This document shows, one piece after another, positions 1 through 10,800 of a DNA stretch of 64,000 nucleotides (position 1 is its first letter; each line of letters starts with the position of its first letter). This stretch comes from Gnetum montanum (taxonomy: Eukaryota > Streptophyta > Gnetopsida > Gnetales > Gnetaceae). The notes beneath the pieces are model-generated. The model had not been told where the DNA came from. It ran no database searches and worked only from the letters and a program-made list of their open reading frames with translations. The stretch is taken from the NCBI GenBank assembly GCA_015680685.1, contig MNCI01025357.1, positions 206,118-270,117 of the forward strand. Reading direction: 5' to 3'. A program made the position numbers and the translations under genes.

Positions 1-145
1 TACAAGCAAGCCTGGGAAGACAACGAACGATTAACCCCAAGTGTTTCTTGTGGCGTTAAGGCATTTAGTCTGCGGAGTTCGACCGGATCGCGCGTGCACG
101 CTCGTATTCATATGGTGGAGTGTAGGGGTACCTCGCCACTCATCA
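1..145 (+). repeat. 3' end of an Athila-like LTR cut by the window edge
   Basis: The stretch matches the last part of the LTRs of element A (ends at 1872 and 17271): a conserved block with gctcgtattcatatgg, then gtaggggtacctcg, ending in CATCA. It is followed at once by LINE coding sequence rather than a primer-binding site. It is therefore most likely the outer end of a 3' LTR, or of a solo LTR, whose body lies left of the window and which had inserted into the LINE. The candidate target duplication, ccagt at 146-150, cannot be confirmed because its partner is outside. Confidence 0.75.
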
Positions 146-1031
146 CCAGTGTTTTAGCAAATCATTTTACTTCTATTTTTTCTTTTGAAGGTTTTAGTAA
201 GGAATCATTCCTAGCTTCTAGTATGTGTATTCTTGGTTTTATAATAAAACTGCATCAAAGTATTCTTGAAGTAGAAATTATAGGGAAATAAATCAAAGCA
301 ACGATCTTTTATTCTAGCAAATGATAAAGCTCCATGTTTTGATAGTTTTTCAATTGAATTTATTAAGAAGTAGTGGGACATCATTGGAGATGATTAGTTT
401 TATGTTTTTCAAGAAGCCATTAAAAAAGTTTCTCTTCGTAAAAATATTAATAAAGATGTGATTTTTATTCTTCCTAAGAATTGAGATCTTCAACAGATTG
501 GTAATTAGAGGGTTATTGATCTTCTCAACTATACTTATAAAATTTTAGCTAAATGCGTAACTTGTTGAATTCAGAAGGTTATTAAAGATATCATTAGACT
601 ATAGCAGACTAGTTTTGTTAAAGGTAAATATATCTTAAATAATGTTATTTTAGCTTGGGAGGGAATGCAGTGGGCTTCTAATAATAACCAAGAAATTACT
701 TTTATTAAGTTAAATTTAGGCTAAAGCTTATGATAGGATTGTTTGGAATTTCATTATTTCTGCTCTCTATAGATTGGGATTTGGTAATTATTTTATACAT
801 ATTATTCATATATTACTCACTAATGCTAATGCTCAAGTTGCTACTAATTTTGGATTAAATTCCTTGTTTTCTCTTCAATGATTAGTTCATCAAGTTTGTC
901 CTCTAGCTCTCTATGTTTTTATTATTGCTGCAGACTTTGTTTCACATAATTTATATTATGATCTATAAAGGAATATCATTAAAGAAATTTCAATTGATAA
1001 TTAAGGTATGCAATTGCTTGACATGCACTTT
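146..1031 (+). pseudogene. LINE (L1-type) ORF2 relic, reverse-transcriptase part, left half
   Basis: Conceptual translation with frame changes gives the N-terminal and palm regions of a plant L1-type non-LTR reverse transcriptase. Visible are VLANHFTSIFSFEGF near 160-205, a KAPCFDSF relic of the KAPGxDG box near 330, then ILPKN, LLNYTYKILAK and QTSFVKGKYILNNVILAWEG around 470-660, and a decayed region matching VRQGCPLAP near 890-910. It carries many stops and some frameshifts, so it is dead. It ends at the box that should read FADD, where element A inserted (TSD acttt, 1027-1031). The continuation lies at 17277. Confidence 0.85.
1027..1031 (+). repeat. Target-site duplication of element A (left copy, acttt)
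   Basis: The five bases acttt directly precede the TG of the 5' LTR and recur at 17272-17276 directly after the CA of the 3' LTR. A 5-bp duplication is typical of Ty3/gypsy integrase, and the LINE reading continues across it. Confidence 0.9.
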
Positions 1032-1872
1032 TGATGAGCCATGATATCGGGGCCACGATATCAAGTCCACGATATTGGAGCCTGCCAAGCGATATTGGAC
1101 ATCTGATGTTGGAACCTGTCTCGTTGCCTATAAATAAGAGGCAAGTGCATTTGGTTTTGGCATTAGTCAATTTAGTTCTTAGTCCCTTACCTAAACTCTT
1201 TCATTTTTTCCTTCTCAGAGTTAGAATTATTTCTGAGTGCCTACAATAGGAGTCATAAAGTGAATGGATCTTTATTCGAGAATTGTGTACCTAAGCACAC
1301 CTTGTGTATGAAAATAAAGACAAACTTTGTGATAAAACTTGTATCATTTAGAATACCTTATTTCTTACCCTTAATGTTATTTACAGTTCTTCAATGCTTT
1401 CCTTAGCTAATTAATATTTCTTTTATTGATTCGTTAATTTTCACAAGTAAGCACACTTAGTACAACCACTTCGAGCATGCATGGAACACTTGGTAACCTA
1501 GTAACGATTAGCGTTTGGTAATCCCAGTAGTGTTGCACTAGTTCAGGATGTGTATGGAAAGTGGGAATAGATGTTGGTGTTAGGACTAGCTAGGGCATAG
1601 TTGACTAGTTCACTTAAATTAGTTATTCAATTATTTCTCGTCTCCCTCTTTAGCACTAGGACATAAAACATAAAAAGACATAAAAATCACATACCTCAAG
1701 TTTACTTAACCATATAGTTATGCCATACAAGTAAGCTTGGAAAGACAATGATTGACTAACTCATCCTTGTTCTATGAAGGTGCATAAGAACTTAGTCCTT
1801 GAAATTCGATCGGATCGTGTGTGAATGCTCGTATTCGTATGGTTGAGCGTAGGGGTACCTCGTTACTCATCA
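1032..1872 (+). repeat. 5' LTR of element A
   Basis: It starts TGATGAG and ends CATCA. Its length of 841 bp equals that of the 3' LTR after removal of element B. The first 60 bp (U3) hold repeated GATATC palindromes (1043-1048, 1057-1062 and a decayed copy at 1071). A TATA-like box follows at 1129. By eye the two LTRs differ at several positions per 100 bp, mostly transitions, in keeping with great age and cytosine deamination. Confidence 0.92.
1129..1137 (+). promoter_or_regulatory. Probable TATA box of the element A LTR
   Basis: TATAAATAA lies about 100 bp into the LTR and is retained in the 3' LTR at 9232-9240. This is the expected core-promoter position between U3 and R. The transcription start is not determined. 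Confidence 0.6.
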
Positions 1873-1873
1873 T

Positions 1874-1891
1874 TGGCACCGTTGCTAGGGA
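1874..1891 (+). other. Primer-binding site of element A
   Basis: TGGCACCGTTGCTAGGGA begins one base after the LTR. It resembles the TGGCGCCGTTGCCGGGG-type site, complementary to a tRNA-Asp 3' end, used by Athila and many gypsy elements. Element B has the same site with TTGCCAGGGAC. Confidence 0.8.
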
Positions 1892-2011
1892 CTTAGTTGT
1901 TTTTGTGCTAACTAAAACTTAGGAATCTTCCCATCATTGGGACAAACCCTTAGGGTTAGTTATGAAAAAGAGAAGGAATATAATAACATATTGCACACTG
2001 AATAATTAATC

Positions 2012-4480
2012 ATGTCTCCTTCTTCCTATGAAAGTGCTTCATCGCATAGGTCTAACACAATGAATAGTCAGAGGTGTAGTACACATGATGATTTGCTAGT
2101 ACCCCAATAGTTTCACTTGGTATATGCTCATCCTGATGAGTATGTACCAAATTTTACCTTTATCCTCCACCAAGATGAACAAATACGTTGGCACGACTTA
2201 GACGGTAACATAGTGTTACCTCGTAATCGCTCAATCCCAAGCATGGTTCTTCATGCTCTTACATGAATTCGTATGTAGCACTTATAATCAGAATACGTTG
2301 TGCATGAACAAGATTCAAGGGATTATCAACCTACAGAGGCACAATGTCAAAGGGACCTGCAACGGGAGAGACATTATAAATTCATGAAGGGGAAGTGGTC
2401 TCAGGACGTTCCATATGTCCTAAGTGAAAATGAGGGTGGTGAACCTACCTTAGGAGGTTTTCCACAAAATTATGTTCCTCTTGTTGACTTCGGTCAAGGG
2501 GTTGTGTATCAGAACCTTCACTCAACTAGCCATAACCCAGGTTCTAATACCAACGGACATAAAGGATCCAAAAAGGGAACACAAATGCATGATAAAGATG
2601 GACATTCTGATTGTAGCCATGACCAAGGCCATGACCACCGAAGAAAGGATAGTAGGCACCGTCATGTTGAAAGTCCTCCTTCCTCTTCACCTTCATCATC
2701 TCCTTCCTCCTCTCCTTTAGGATTTGAATGCAGTCGCAAAGGAAAAGACCATGAGGAAAATGGTAGGTAAAATAGAGCAAATAGAGAAAATAGTTGAGAA
2801 AGGGGATGAGGGAATTCTAGAGAAACAAAACAAAAATGAAGGGAAAGTAGGGAACAACGTAGGCATCATAGACACCATAGACAGTATGATCACCATGAAC
2901 CCCTATTCACCACCTGAAGTATTTTAGACATAAAAGAGGCTGTTAGAATCCTGACAAGGCATCAGAAAGGTAGTAGGATCAAAAGATTATATATGAATAG
3001 CATCCCATGATTCAAAGGAGGATATAATGCTGATCCTCAAAATCATCTACAAGCACTTCACGATGCATGTGCCTTACAAAACATAGAAAATGAGTGGCAA
3101 AAACTCAAGTTGTTTTCACAAATACTAGTCAAAGAAGTGGAAAGTTGGTACCAGTCCTTAGAACCAGAATCCATTAGTTAATGGAGTATCATTTTAGAAC
3201 TATTCAACGATAAGTATCAAACGTACTCCTGAGTGTCTAACCTGCGTAAGCAAATTTAAGGATGGAAACAAGGAGCACGTGAACCCTTGGATGTTGCCAT
3301 GGGCCGATATTATGCATTGTTACATCATTGCCCTGGCCATTATTACTCATAGAGGGAACAACTATGTCATCTTGTAGATGGGCTTAGGTATGAAACACGA
3401 AGAACCCTTGGGAATTATGCCCAAGGAAGACTGTTCGAGCTTAGAGCCCATCAAGTACAAAGATTGTTGAAGCAAGTTACCAAAAAGGAAGGAGAGTTAA
3501 GGAAAAGAGAGAGTGCAAAAGAATACAACAAAGATCCTTCCCTCCAAAAGAAGGAAGTTAGATTTTGTGAGGATGAGGAAGAGTCACCACTTGAAGAGAT
3601 GGTGAATAGGAAAACTTTGCCCATTCAGAAATTTGCATTAGAAGTATCAACAAAGTTAGATCAAATGTGGGACTCCTTAGATAATAAATTTCAAACTATT
3701 CTCAAAATAGTAGAGGAGTCTAGGGAGTAAGGTAGTGACTAAGAAAGGATAAAAAATAAAGAAACTAAATATGCACATAACAAAGGTAAGGGAAAAGTTG
3801 CCATCATTGAAGAGGTTGTGGATTCAGATACATATGACCATCCTAAAGGATGTTGTCCAGTAATCTCACATTTGCAATAGTCTAGGGTGTACGCACTAAA
3901 CCCACTATTAAACAAACAGAAAACACCCTAAAGGTTTCCTTATCCTCAAGGTAACCCAAGGTAGTTCCACCAACGCTTGACGTATTATCCAAGTGGAACT
4001 CCACCACAACCAAATGAACAAATTCAATAGTGGCAACACCCACAATCATGGGGAATGCCATCACCACATCAAAAATACCCTTACTGCCAACCTAACCCAT
4101 ACAGGTACTACGTGCAGCAGCCAATCTTTCCACATGCATCTACTATTCATGTCAGCCCTTAGCTCACTTCCAAACCCACGAGTACTATAGAACTCCTTCT
4201 CCTAGAGGAGATGTTCCAAAAAAGTGCTATCCTTCTCATCCAACTACACCTCTTCCACCCTTAGCTCCATTACCACTTACTTCAACCATGCAGGGTGAGC
4301 TCCCTACCCAGTCGCAGCAATGTAATGCTGTAAGGGCTATGAACCTTCAACCTACTATTGGTTCAGACAACTACACAAAGAAGAGACCTTTCTTTAGAAC
4401 CAACAGTCCAACTAAGTCCTTACAATCACAAGCGACTAATTCTCCAAAGGCCTCGCCATCATTCAAATCTTCAGAGCTTC
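2012..4480 (+). pseudogene. gag of element A (degenerate)
   Basis: Reading begins at ATG 2012 (MSPSSYES...). The N-terminal box YAHPDEYVPNFTFILHQDEQ (about 2120-2180) and IRWHDLDGNIVLP recur in element B and in the relic at 57.8-58.0 kb. A long stretch is open at 2300-2770 and holds a Ser/Pro-rich tract (PPSSSPSSSPSSSP). The retrotransposon-gag domain, with LQALHDACALQNIENEW and an ESWYQSL motif, lies at about 3005-3250. A charged region with a coiled-coil look follows at 3464-3730. The nucleocapsid zinc knuckle is decayed to DHPKGCCP near 3838-3860. Numerous stops and frame changes make it non-functional. Confidence 0.8.
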
Positions 4481-5130
4481 CTTCAAACCAAAGACGACAC
4501 TTAACACACACGATCATGCTAACTTATGACATTGCTAAATGGATTAAAGCTGGTCGTCTCCCTAGGAAATTCTTTGATCCTAGAAGTCCTCTTATATATT
4601 TACAAATTTTTGGGGATGAGCCTTGCCAAGCTCTTTTGGATTTAGGTTCTCGTGTTAACTTAGTCTCTCAAGAAATGTATAAAGCCTAGAACTTGTTGCC
4701 ACTAAAAAAGAGTAATATTTGTTTAGAGTTGGCTGAATAGTCCATCACTATCCCATTAGGACTAGTGAAGAACATTGTCACCACTATTTGTGGGTGGTCG
4801 CATCTAGTTGATTTCCTAATGATTCAAGTCAACAACTGTAAGGGGGACTTCCCAATCATAATGGAAAGAGCATGGCTAAGCACAATTGACATGTGCCTAG
4901 GAATATGTGTTCTTTTCCTAGAAATATCAAAGAAAAATACATTTGAAAAGATCAAGAGGAAGAAAGTTTCATGCATCGCATACAGTGACATAGGGGGTAA
5001 TTGTATGTAGAAGTCCTAGTTTGTACAACATTTAGCATTGCGTGCATGCAACCAGTGTGCACCAATAACTAACATACAAAGATGCCTGTATGCAGCAACC
5101 ACAAGACAGGAAGGCACCTAGTGGTTGACT
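4481..5130 (+). pseudogene. Protease region of element A (degenerate)
   Basis: The frame contains LTHTIMLTYDIAKWIKAGRLP followed by YLQIFGDEPCQALLDLGSRVNLVSQEMYKA (4600-4690). The aspartic-protease active site expected as LLDSGS reads LLDLGS here, so the box is altered. Element B keeps the ancestral DSGS. A later segment (4765-5010) carries the flap-side sequence, with DFPIIMERAWLSTIDMCLGI. Stops occur at 4687 and 4738. Confidence 0.75.
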
Positions 5131-5529
5131 GTTGACCAAGAGAGAAATTCAACTATATGCATGGAACCAACTGAGAGCTTGACTTGTGCCTACATCAATA
5201 ACATAGACACATTATAGCAAGTCCATTGCTAACTTACAAGTATTGATATTGAAAATATCAACTGGGGGAAGTTAAAAATCCATGACAAGTTTAAGCAAAA
5301 GTCCCTTGAGTTAAAATTGTTACCCACCGATATGGAGTACACATTTTTCAATAATGGAAAATCACTAATTATTAATGCTAAGCTCGCTCCTCAACAAAAA
5401 GAAAGATTGTTGGAAGTGGTAAACAATTAGTTGAAGGCCTTCGCTTGGTCATATCTTAAATTAATTAGAATAGATCCTAGGATATGCCAACATAGAATTT
5501 ACACGGACCCCTCCATGAAGCCTCGATGA

Positions 5530-6230
5530 CAACCACAAAGGTGACTAAACCTGAAGCTTTAGCAAGTGATTAAAGAAGAAACTGAACAACTTCTAATAGC
5601 CGGGTTCATCTACCCCATTGTTGATAGCGAATGGGTTAATCGATTAGTCATTGCACCCAAAAAAGGGAGGTAAATGTAGGATGTGTATAGACTTTAGGCT
5701 GCTGAACATGGAAACATTTAAAGACCATTTTCCATTGCCATTCGTTGACCAAGTCTTATATACCATTGCAAGGCATTGCTACTATAGTTTTTGGATGGTT
5801 ACAGTGGATATAATCAAATTCAAATTGCACTAGAAGACCAAGCCAAGACTACATTCATAAGTCCTTGGAGGACATTTGCATATAAACAGATGTCGTTTGG
5901 CTTGTGTAATGCCCCAGCAACATTTCAACGTTTGGTTTTAAGCATATTTTATCAGCAAATAGGAAATGGTGTGGAGGTCTTTATGGATGATTTCTCCACC
6001 TACGGAGCAGACTTTGATTAAGCATTGGATTGATTAGAGCAAGTACTAAAATGATGTGTAGAACAAACTTAAGGCTTAATTAGCAAAAAAGCCATTTAAT
6101 GGTTCAAAAAGGCATTGTATTAGGGCATAAGATTTCACAAATAGGGATAGAGGTAGATCCTAAAAAGATCAAAGTCATCCAAGAAATCACTCAACAAGCT
6201 AAAAGTGTAAAAGATATTATTGGCCTACAT
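5530..6230 (+). pseudogene. Reverse-transcriptase region of element A
   Basis: Ty3/gypsy RT motifs appear in order: EETEQLLIAGFIYPI, APKKGGKCRMCIDFRLLN, then after a frameshift near 5795 LDGYSGYNQIQIALEDQAKTTF, FGLCNAPATFQR and the catalytic FMDDFSTYG near 5983. The C-terminal RVLGHKIS-like segment is at 6099-6215. The sequence then jumps directly into integrase (YYWPTLF) near 6222. The RT connection domain and RNase H present in element F are absent. Confidence 0.85.
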
Positions 6231-7180
6231 TGTTCTAGGATGCCCATCGTTTCATCCAATCTTGTGAGTGCTACCAACGTGATGGGGGAATAACTGCTAG
6301 AATGGAGGGTCCGTAACAATGGATTCAACCCTTAGAACCCTTCGACATATGGGAAATTTATTTTATGGGGCCCGTTAGACTAATGTCCAATGGAAAAGCC
6401 TACATTGTTGTTACAAACTATACATCATCTACCATTGCACTATTTTTTCAACAACAAATTATAAACAGGTTTGGTGTACCTCGTGCACTTATTTCTGACA
6501 ATGGTATACATTTTACAGGTGTGAATTTTTGAAAGTTGATGCAATGCTTAGGAGTTGAGCACAAGCTAACTACACCATATCATCCTCAAGTGAATAGTCA
6601 AGTTGAAGTCACCAATAGGGAGATTACCAAAATATTGACATGAACCATTAGCAAGTATAGGTGAGACTGGAGCACCAAACTGAGTAATGCTCTCTCGGCA
6701 TACTACTCCACATGGAAACTTCCTATAGGCTACTCTCCCTATGAGTTAGTGTACGGTAAACTTCCATCGATTCCTATTCAAGTTGAGCTCTGTACATTAT
6801 TCACAGCATGTGACCTTAAGCTTGACATCAATGTAGCATAGAAAGAATGGTTAATGAACCTTAACTTGCTAGATGAAAACCGATTAGCCGCCCTATCATC
6901 TAATGAATTACACAAGGCCTTTAATAAATAACATCATGACTTGAAAATTAGAAAAGTTAAATACCAACCAGGAGATAAGGTCCTTTATTGAAATCTCGCA
7001 CACGTGCTATAACGAACTAAATTTCAAACACTGTGGGAGGGATCTTATATCATCTATGAAACTTTTCCTTCAGGGGACATGATGATTTATAAACATGAAA
7101 GCCTAGGAAAAAAATTATGAGTCAACATCTAGCAAACCAAACCTTTCCATGAGCCTAAAATAGCCAGTACCAATACTACC
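6222..7180 (+). pseudogene. Integrase remnant of element A
   Basis: The translation begins YYWPTLF, DAHRFIQSCECYQRDGG, retaining the second half of the HHCC finger. It continues with decayed matches to the integrase core seen intact in element F (IDFMGP, TDNG-type segment near 6500, YHPQ-VNSQVEVTNREI near 6575-6620) and the C-terminal part near 6720-7140. Stops and frame shifts occur throughout. The first half of the zinc finger and all RNase H are deleted. Confidence 0.75.
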
Positions 7181-7189
7181 TCTATTGGT

Positions 7190-9106
7190 GGACAACCCTG
7201 CTCCTTATTTTGGATCACCTTCTTCCAACTCAGTCATGGGGGAGATGGCCACCAATGCTAACCATTCTAAGCCCTCAATTCCTTTTGTATTTTTTTTTAC
7301 ACATTTTTCATCTTTACTTATTTTTTTTACACCATCGTTAACATTTTTACTATTTCTTTGTTTGATTTATTCTTACTCATCACATAATAAGTGCTCACAA
7401 TGGTGGATTAGACTATAATCGTGTTGATTGCGAATGTTTGGTTTTTGCCTTTGACTTTCAATGTTGATATTAAGATATGGTTTCTTTTGATAAAATAGGC
7501 AATGAGTCCATGTCATCCGTTCATCCATTTGATTCTATGGTCTCCCTCTATTTTGGAATTGTACTATTCCTTTTTCTAAGTAAAATTATTAATAAATTGA
7601 TGGCTTAATACTCTTCAAACCAAGGAAAGGTTCAAACGGATTGAAAAAGGTGTGACCTCAAGAGGATTTGACACATTTGTGCTGGCTATTCTCTTGGATA
7701 CTTGGATGTTTTTCATAAAGTATTTTGCCATTTTGCTATTGACCAATATATTAGGAAGTTGTCCAAATCAAATAAGTCTTTGCATGATGTGTTCTCATAA
7801 AAAAAACTGGTGGTAATTCAAAGCACACCCCTTAGACATAATACAAAAACATGGGCTATAAGCACTAGTTGTGGCACTAGAAAGACATGTTACCCATGTG
7901 TGAAGGTTTCCTCTAACTAAGGCCCTTTCTTGCTTCATATTCTTCTATTCTTTTCTTATCAGAATGGTAGTTTCTTTGTAGAAGCATTCTTGCTACTTTA
8001 GGAGGATGGATTGGTCAAGTGTGTTGATGTGAGATCATTGGATGTGGTTAGTTTGAATCTAGATTTGGACAGAATTTTATTAAGGCACCTTAACCACATA
8101 TTACATAAGGGACTTTACACAACCTTAATTTTGGGATTCCATTCCATTCTCTCCTATCTTTCCGAATTGTTTTCCACGTTCCACCTCATTGCCAATTTTA
8201 TGATGAGTTTATATCTTGGTTGATGCATTGTTATTCTTTGGTAAACTCTTGTGTGTAAGTTCTTAACCATTGTTTCCATATGTCATTCCTAGATCTTGTG
8301 GACTCTTTGGTTTGTGGGTTTTTAGGGCATAAAGGGCATGAGCCTACTTTGGGGAGGACCCAGTGGCATTCCTTTATGGTGCAATTGTTTAGTTCTTTCC
8401 CTTAAACATTTCTTACAACCAACCATTTCCCATTTAAACCCATCCATGACATCCAATTTTGTTTTATTGATGTCACCATTATTATTTCTCTATTCTTTCT
8501 TGTTCTTTCGTTTTCCATCTTATCGCTACTAGAGGTTCACTCTTAGTCGTGGGGGCCTTATCACAAATTTTTCCATTCCATTACTTATCTCACACCTACA
8601 CCTTGGGTAGTCACTAGTGATAAACCTCTAACCTAGTATCTGCCATACCCACAACCTAGCTAATGTGCTTTATATTAGGGAAAGGTATCAACTGCACTAT
8701 GTCTTATCTATCCTTGCTAATTCATGACTATGTTGTGTGTGCAAATGGCCATCACATGAACAATGGACTGGGATAGAAGGGAGCACTCAAGATGGACTAG
8801 AGCTGAAGCAGTTATGCAAAGAACATGCATCATATGGCTATGGATGAATAACGGTGTGCACAATTTTGACATCGACAACAACATGCCTCATTTTCTTTTC
8901 TATCTCTCCAAGCTATCAAATGAAGGTCTGGATGTCATCTATGTACGGTGTTCACCACAATGGGTATGAACACTAATGTTGTAATATGTTTGTTGATTCG
9001 TCTATTGAGCACTTTGATTCTATCATTCCATGTCATCGTTAGTTGTCGTTCAGTCAATAATCACATACTTTCCCAATATTTTGTAAGGAACTCGAGGATG
9101 AGTTTT
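7190..9106 (+). other. Long non-coding 3' region of element A (shared with B and F)
   Basis: About 1.9 kb lie between integrase and the PPT with no convincing protein. The same stretch occurs in element B (10801-12770) and in element F (59330-61300), with clear islands of identity. Examples are the block around 8337-8370 (gcatgagcctactttggggag) and the block around 7885-7935 on acatgttacccatgtg and ctaactaaggcc. In Athila elements this position can hold an env-like ORF; none is readable here. Confidence 0.7.
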
Positions 9107-9124
9107 CATTCAGTCTTGGGGGTA
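9107..9124 (+). other. Polypurine tract of element A
   Basis: The purine-rich run cttgggggta ends immediately before the 3' LTR (TGATGAG at 9125). Element B has atgggggta and element F atggaggta in the same place. Confidence 0.7.
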
Positions 9125-9833
9125 TGATGAGCCGTGATATCAGGTCCACAATATCAAGTCCACAATATCGGAGCTTGCCAAGAAATATCAGACATCTGAT
9201 GTCGGAACCTATCTCATTGCCTATAAATAAGAGTCGGGTGCACTTGGTTTTGGAATTAGTCAATTTAGTTCTTAGTCCCTTACCTGAACTCTTGCATTTT
9301 TTCCTTTTCAAAGTTAGAATTATTTCTGAGTGCCTACAGTAGGCATCATAAAGTGAACAGATCTTTATTCGAGCATTATGTACCTGAGCACACCTTATGT
9401 CTGGAAATAAAGATGAACTTTGTGATAAACCTTGTAGCATTCAGAATAGCTTATTTCTTACTCTTAATGTTATTTACAGTTCTTTAATGCTTTCCTTAGT
9501 TAATTAATGTTGCTTTTATTGATTTGTTAATTTTCACAAGTAAGCACACTCAATACGACCATTTCAAGCATGCGTGAAACACTTGGTAACCTGGTAACGA
9601 TTAGCATTTGGTAATCCCAATAGTGTTGCACTGGTTTAGAATGTGTACGGTAAGTGGGAACAGATGCTGGTGTTAGGACTAGCTAGAGCATAGTTAACTA
9701 GTTCATTTAAATTAGTTATTCAATTATTTCTCTTCTCTCTCTTTAGCATTAGAACATAAAACATAAAAAAGCATAAAAATCACATACCTCAAGTTTACTT
9801 AACCATACAATCATGCCATACAAGTAAGCTTGG
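9125..9833 (+). repeat. 3' LTR of element A, first part
   Basis: It matches 1032-1740 of the 5' LTR, including the TATA box (9232-9240). The match stops at aagcttgg, where element B begins. It continues at 17140-17271. The summed length of 709 plus 132 bp equals the 841-bp 5' LTR. Confidence 0.92.
9829..9833 (+). repeat. Target-site duplication of element B (left copy, cttgg)
   Basis: cttgg at 9829-9833 recurs at 17135-17139 after the right LTR of element B. Removing one copy with B restores a continuous element A LTR. Confidence 0.92.
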
Positions 9834-10787
9834 TGATGAGTGGTGAGGTACCCCTACACTCAACCATACGAAACGAGCGTAGCACATGCGATCTGGTTGA
9901 GCTCCACAGACTAAATGCCTAAACGCCCCATGGAACACTTGGGGTTAATCATTTGTTGTCTTCCCAGATTTACTTGTTGTTGTCACGGTGTATGGTTAAG
10001 TAAGTCCAAGGTATATGATTTTTTTGGTCTTTTATGGTTTTATGTCTTCTACACTAAGAGCAAAGGGTTGAGAAAACTAACTAATTCTAACTAATGTCCT
10101 AAGTCTAAATTAACTAGCATCAACATCCATTCCCACTTACCGTACACACCCTGAACTATGCAACTATGGCTACCAAACGCTAATCGTTACTGGGATCACC
10201 ACACGTAACGCACGTGCTCAAAGTGGTCGTACTGAGGCACCTAACTAGCCTAAGTGTGATGAGTAGCTGATTCCTTGACTAGACGTACACATCCATAGAT
10301 GCTCGTGATCAAGTCATACTCATCCCACGTTCTAGGAGATAAGGGTGAGAGAATCTAATCGCGATGAGTAGTCGATTTCTTGGTTAGCCGTACACATTCG
10401 TCAATGCTCGTAACCAAGTCGTACTCATGCCATTTTACTAGGAAAATAATAAATAACATGTAATAAACCTATTCCATGCACTGCAAGGTTTATCCACAAA
10501 GCTCGTCTTTATTGCCGTACACAACTTTCGTTCAGGTACAAAGCTGCTTGAATAAAGATCCGTTCACTTGGGGACTCCTACTGCGGGCACATGGAAAATA
10601 TTCTATCTCTGGAGTAACTAAACTACCAGAGCTTCGCTACTTCTAGCCTAGGATGAGAAATGAAGGGAGTGTTGCCTCTTATTTTTAGATTTGGAGATGG
10701 ACCACGATATCGTGTACTCGACATCGCAGGGGATGACGCGATATCACGTACGTGATATCGTGGCCTATGCGATATCGTGTCTCATCA
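9834..10787 (-). repeat. 3' LTR of element B
   Basis: It starts TGATGAG and ends CATCA as written on the + strand, and is 954 bp, equal to the partner at 16181-17134. The U3 end (right side, about 10695-10787) holds several CACGATATCGTG-like palindromes. A TATA-like AAAAATAAGAGGC on the minus strand lies near 10670-10685. Confidence 0.93.
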
Positions 10788-10800
10788 TACCCCCATGATT
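10788..10800 (-). other. Polypurine tract of element B
   Basis: Read on the minus strand, atcatgggggta directly precedes the 3' LTR start TGATGAG. Confidence 0.7.
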
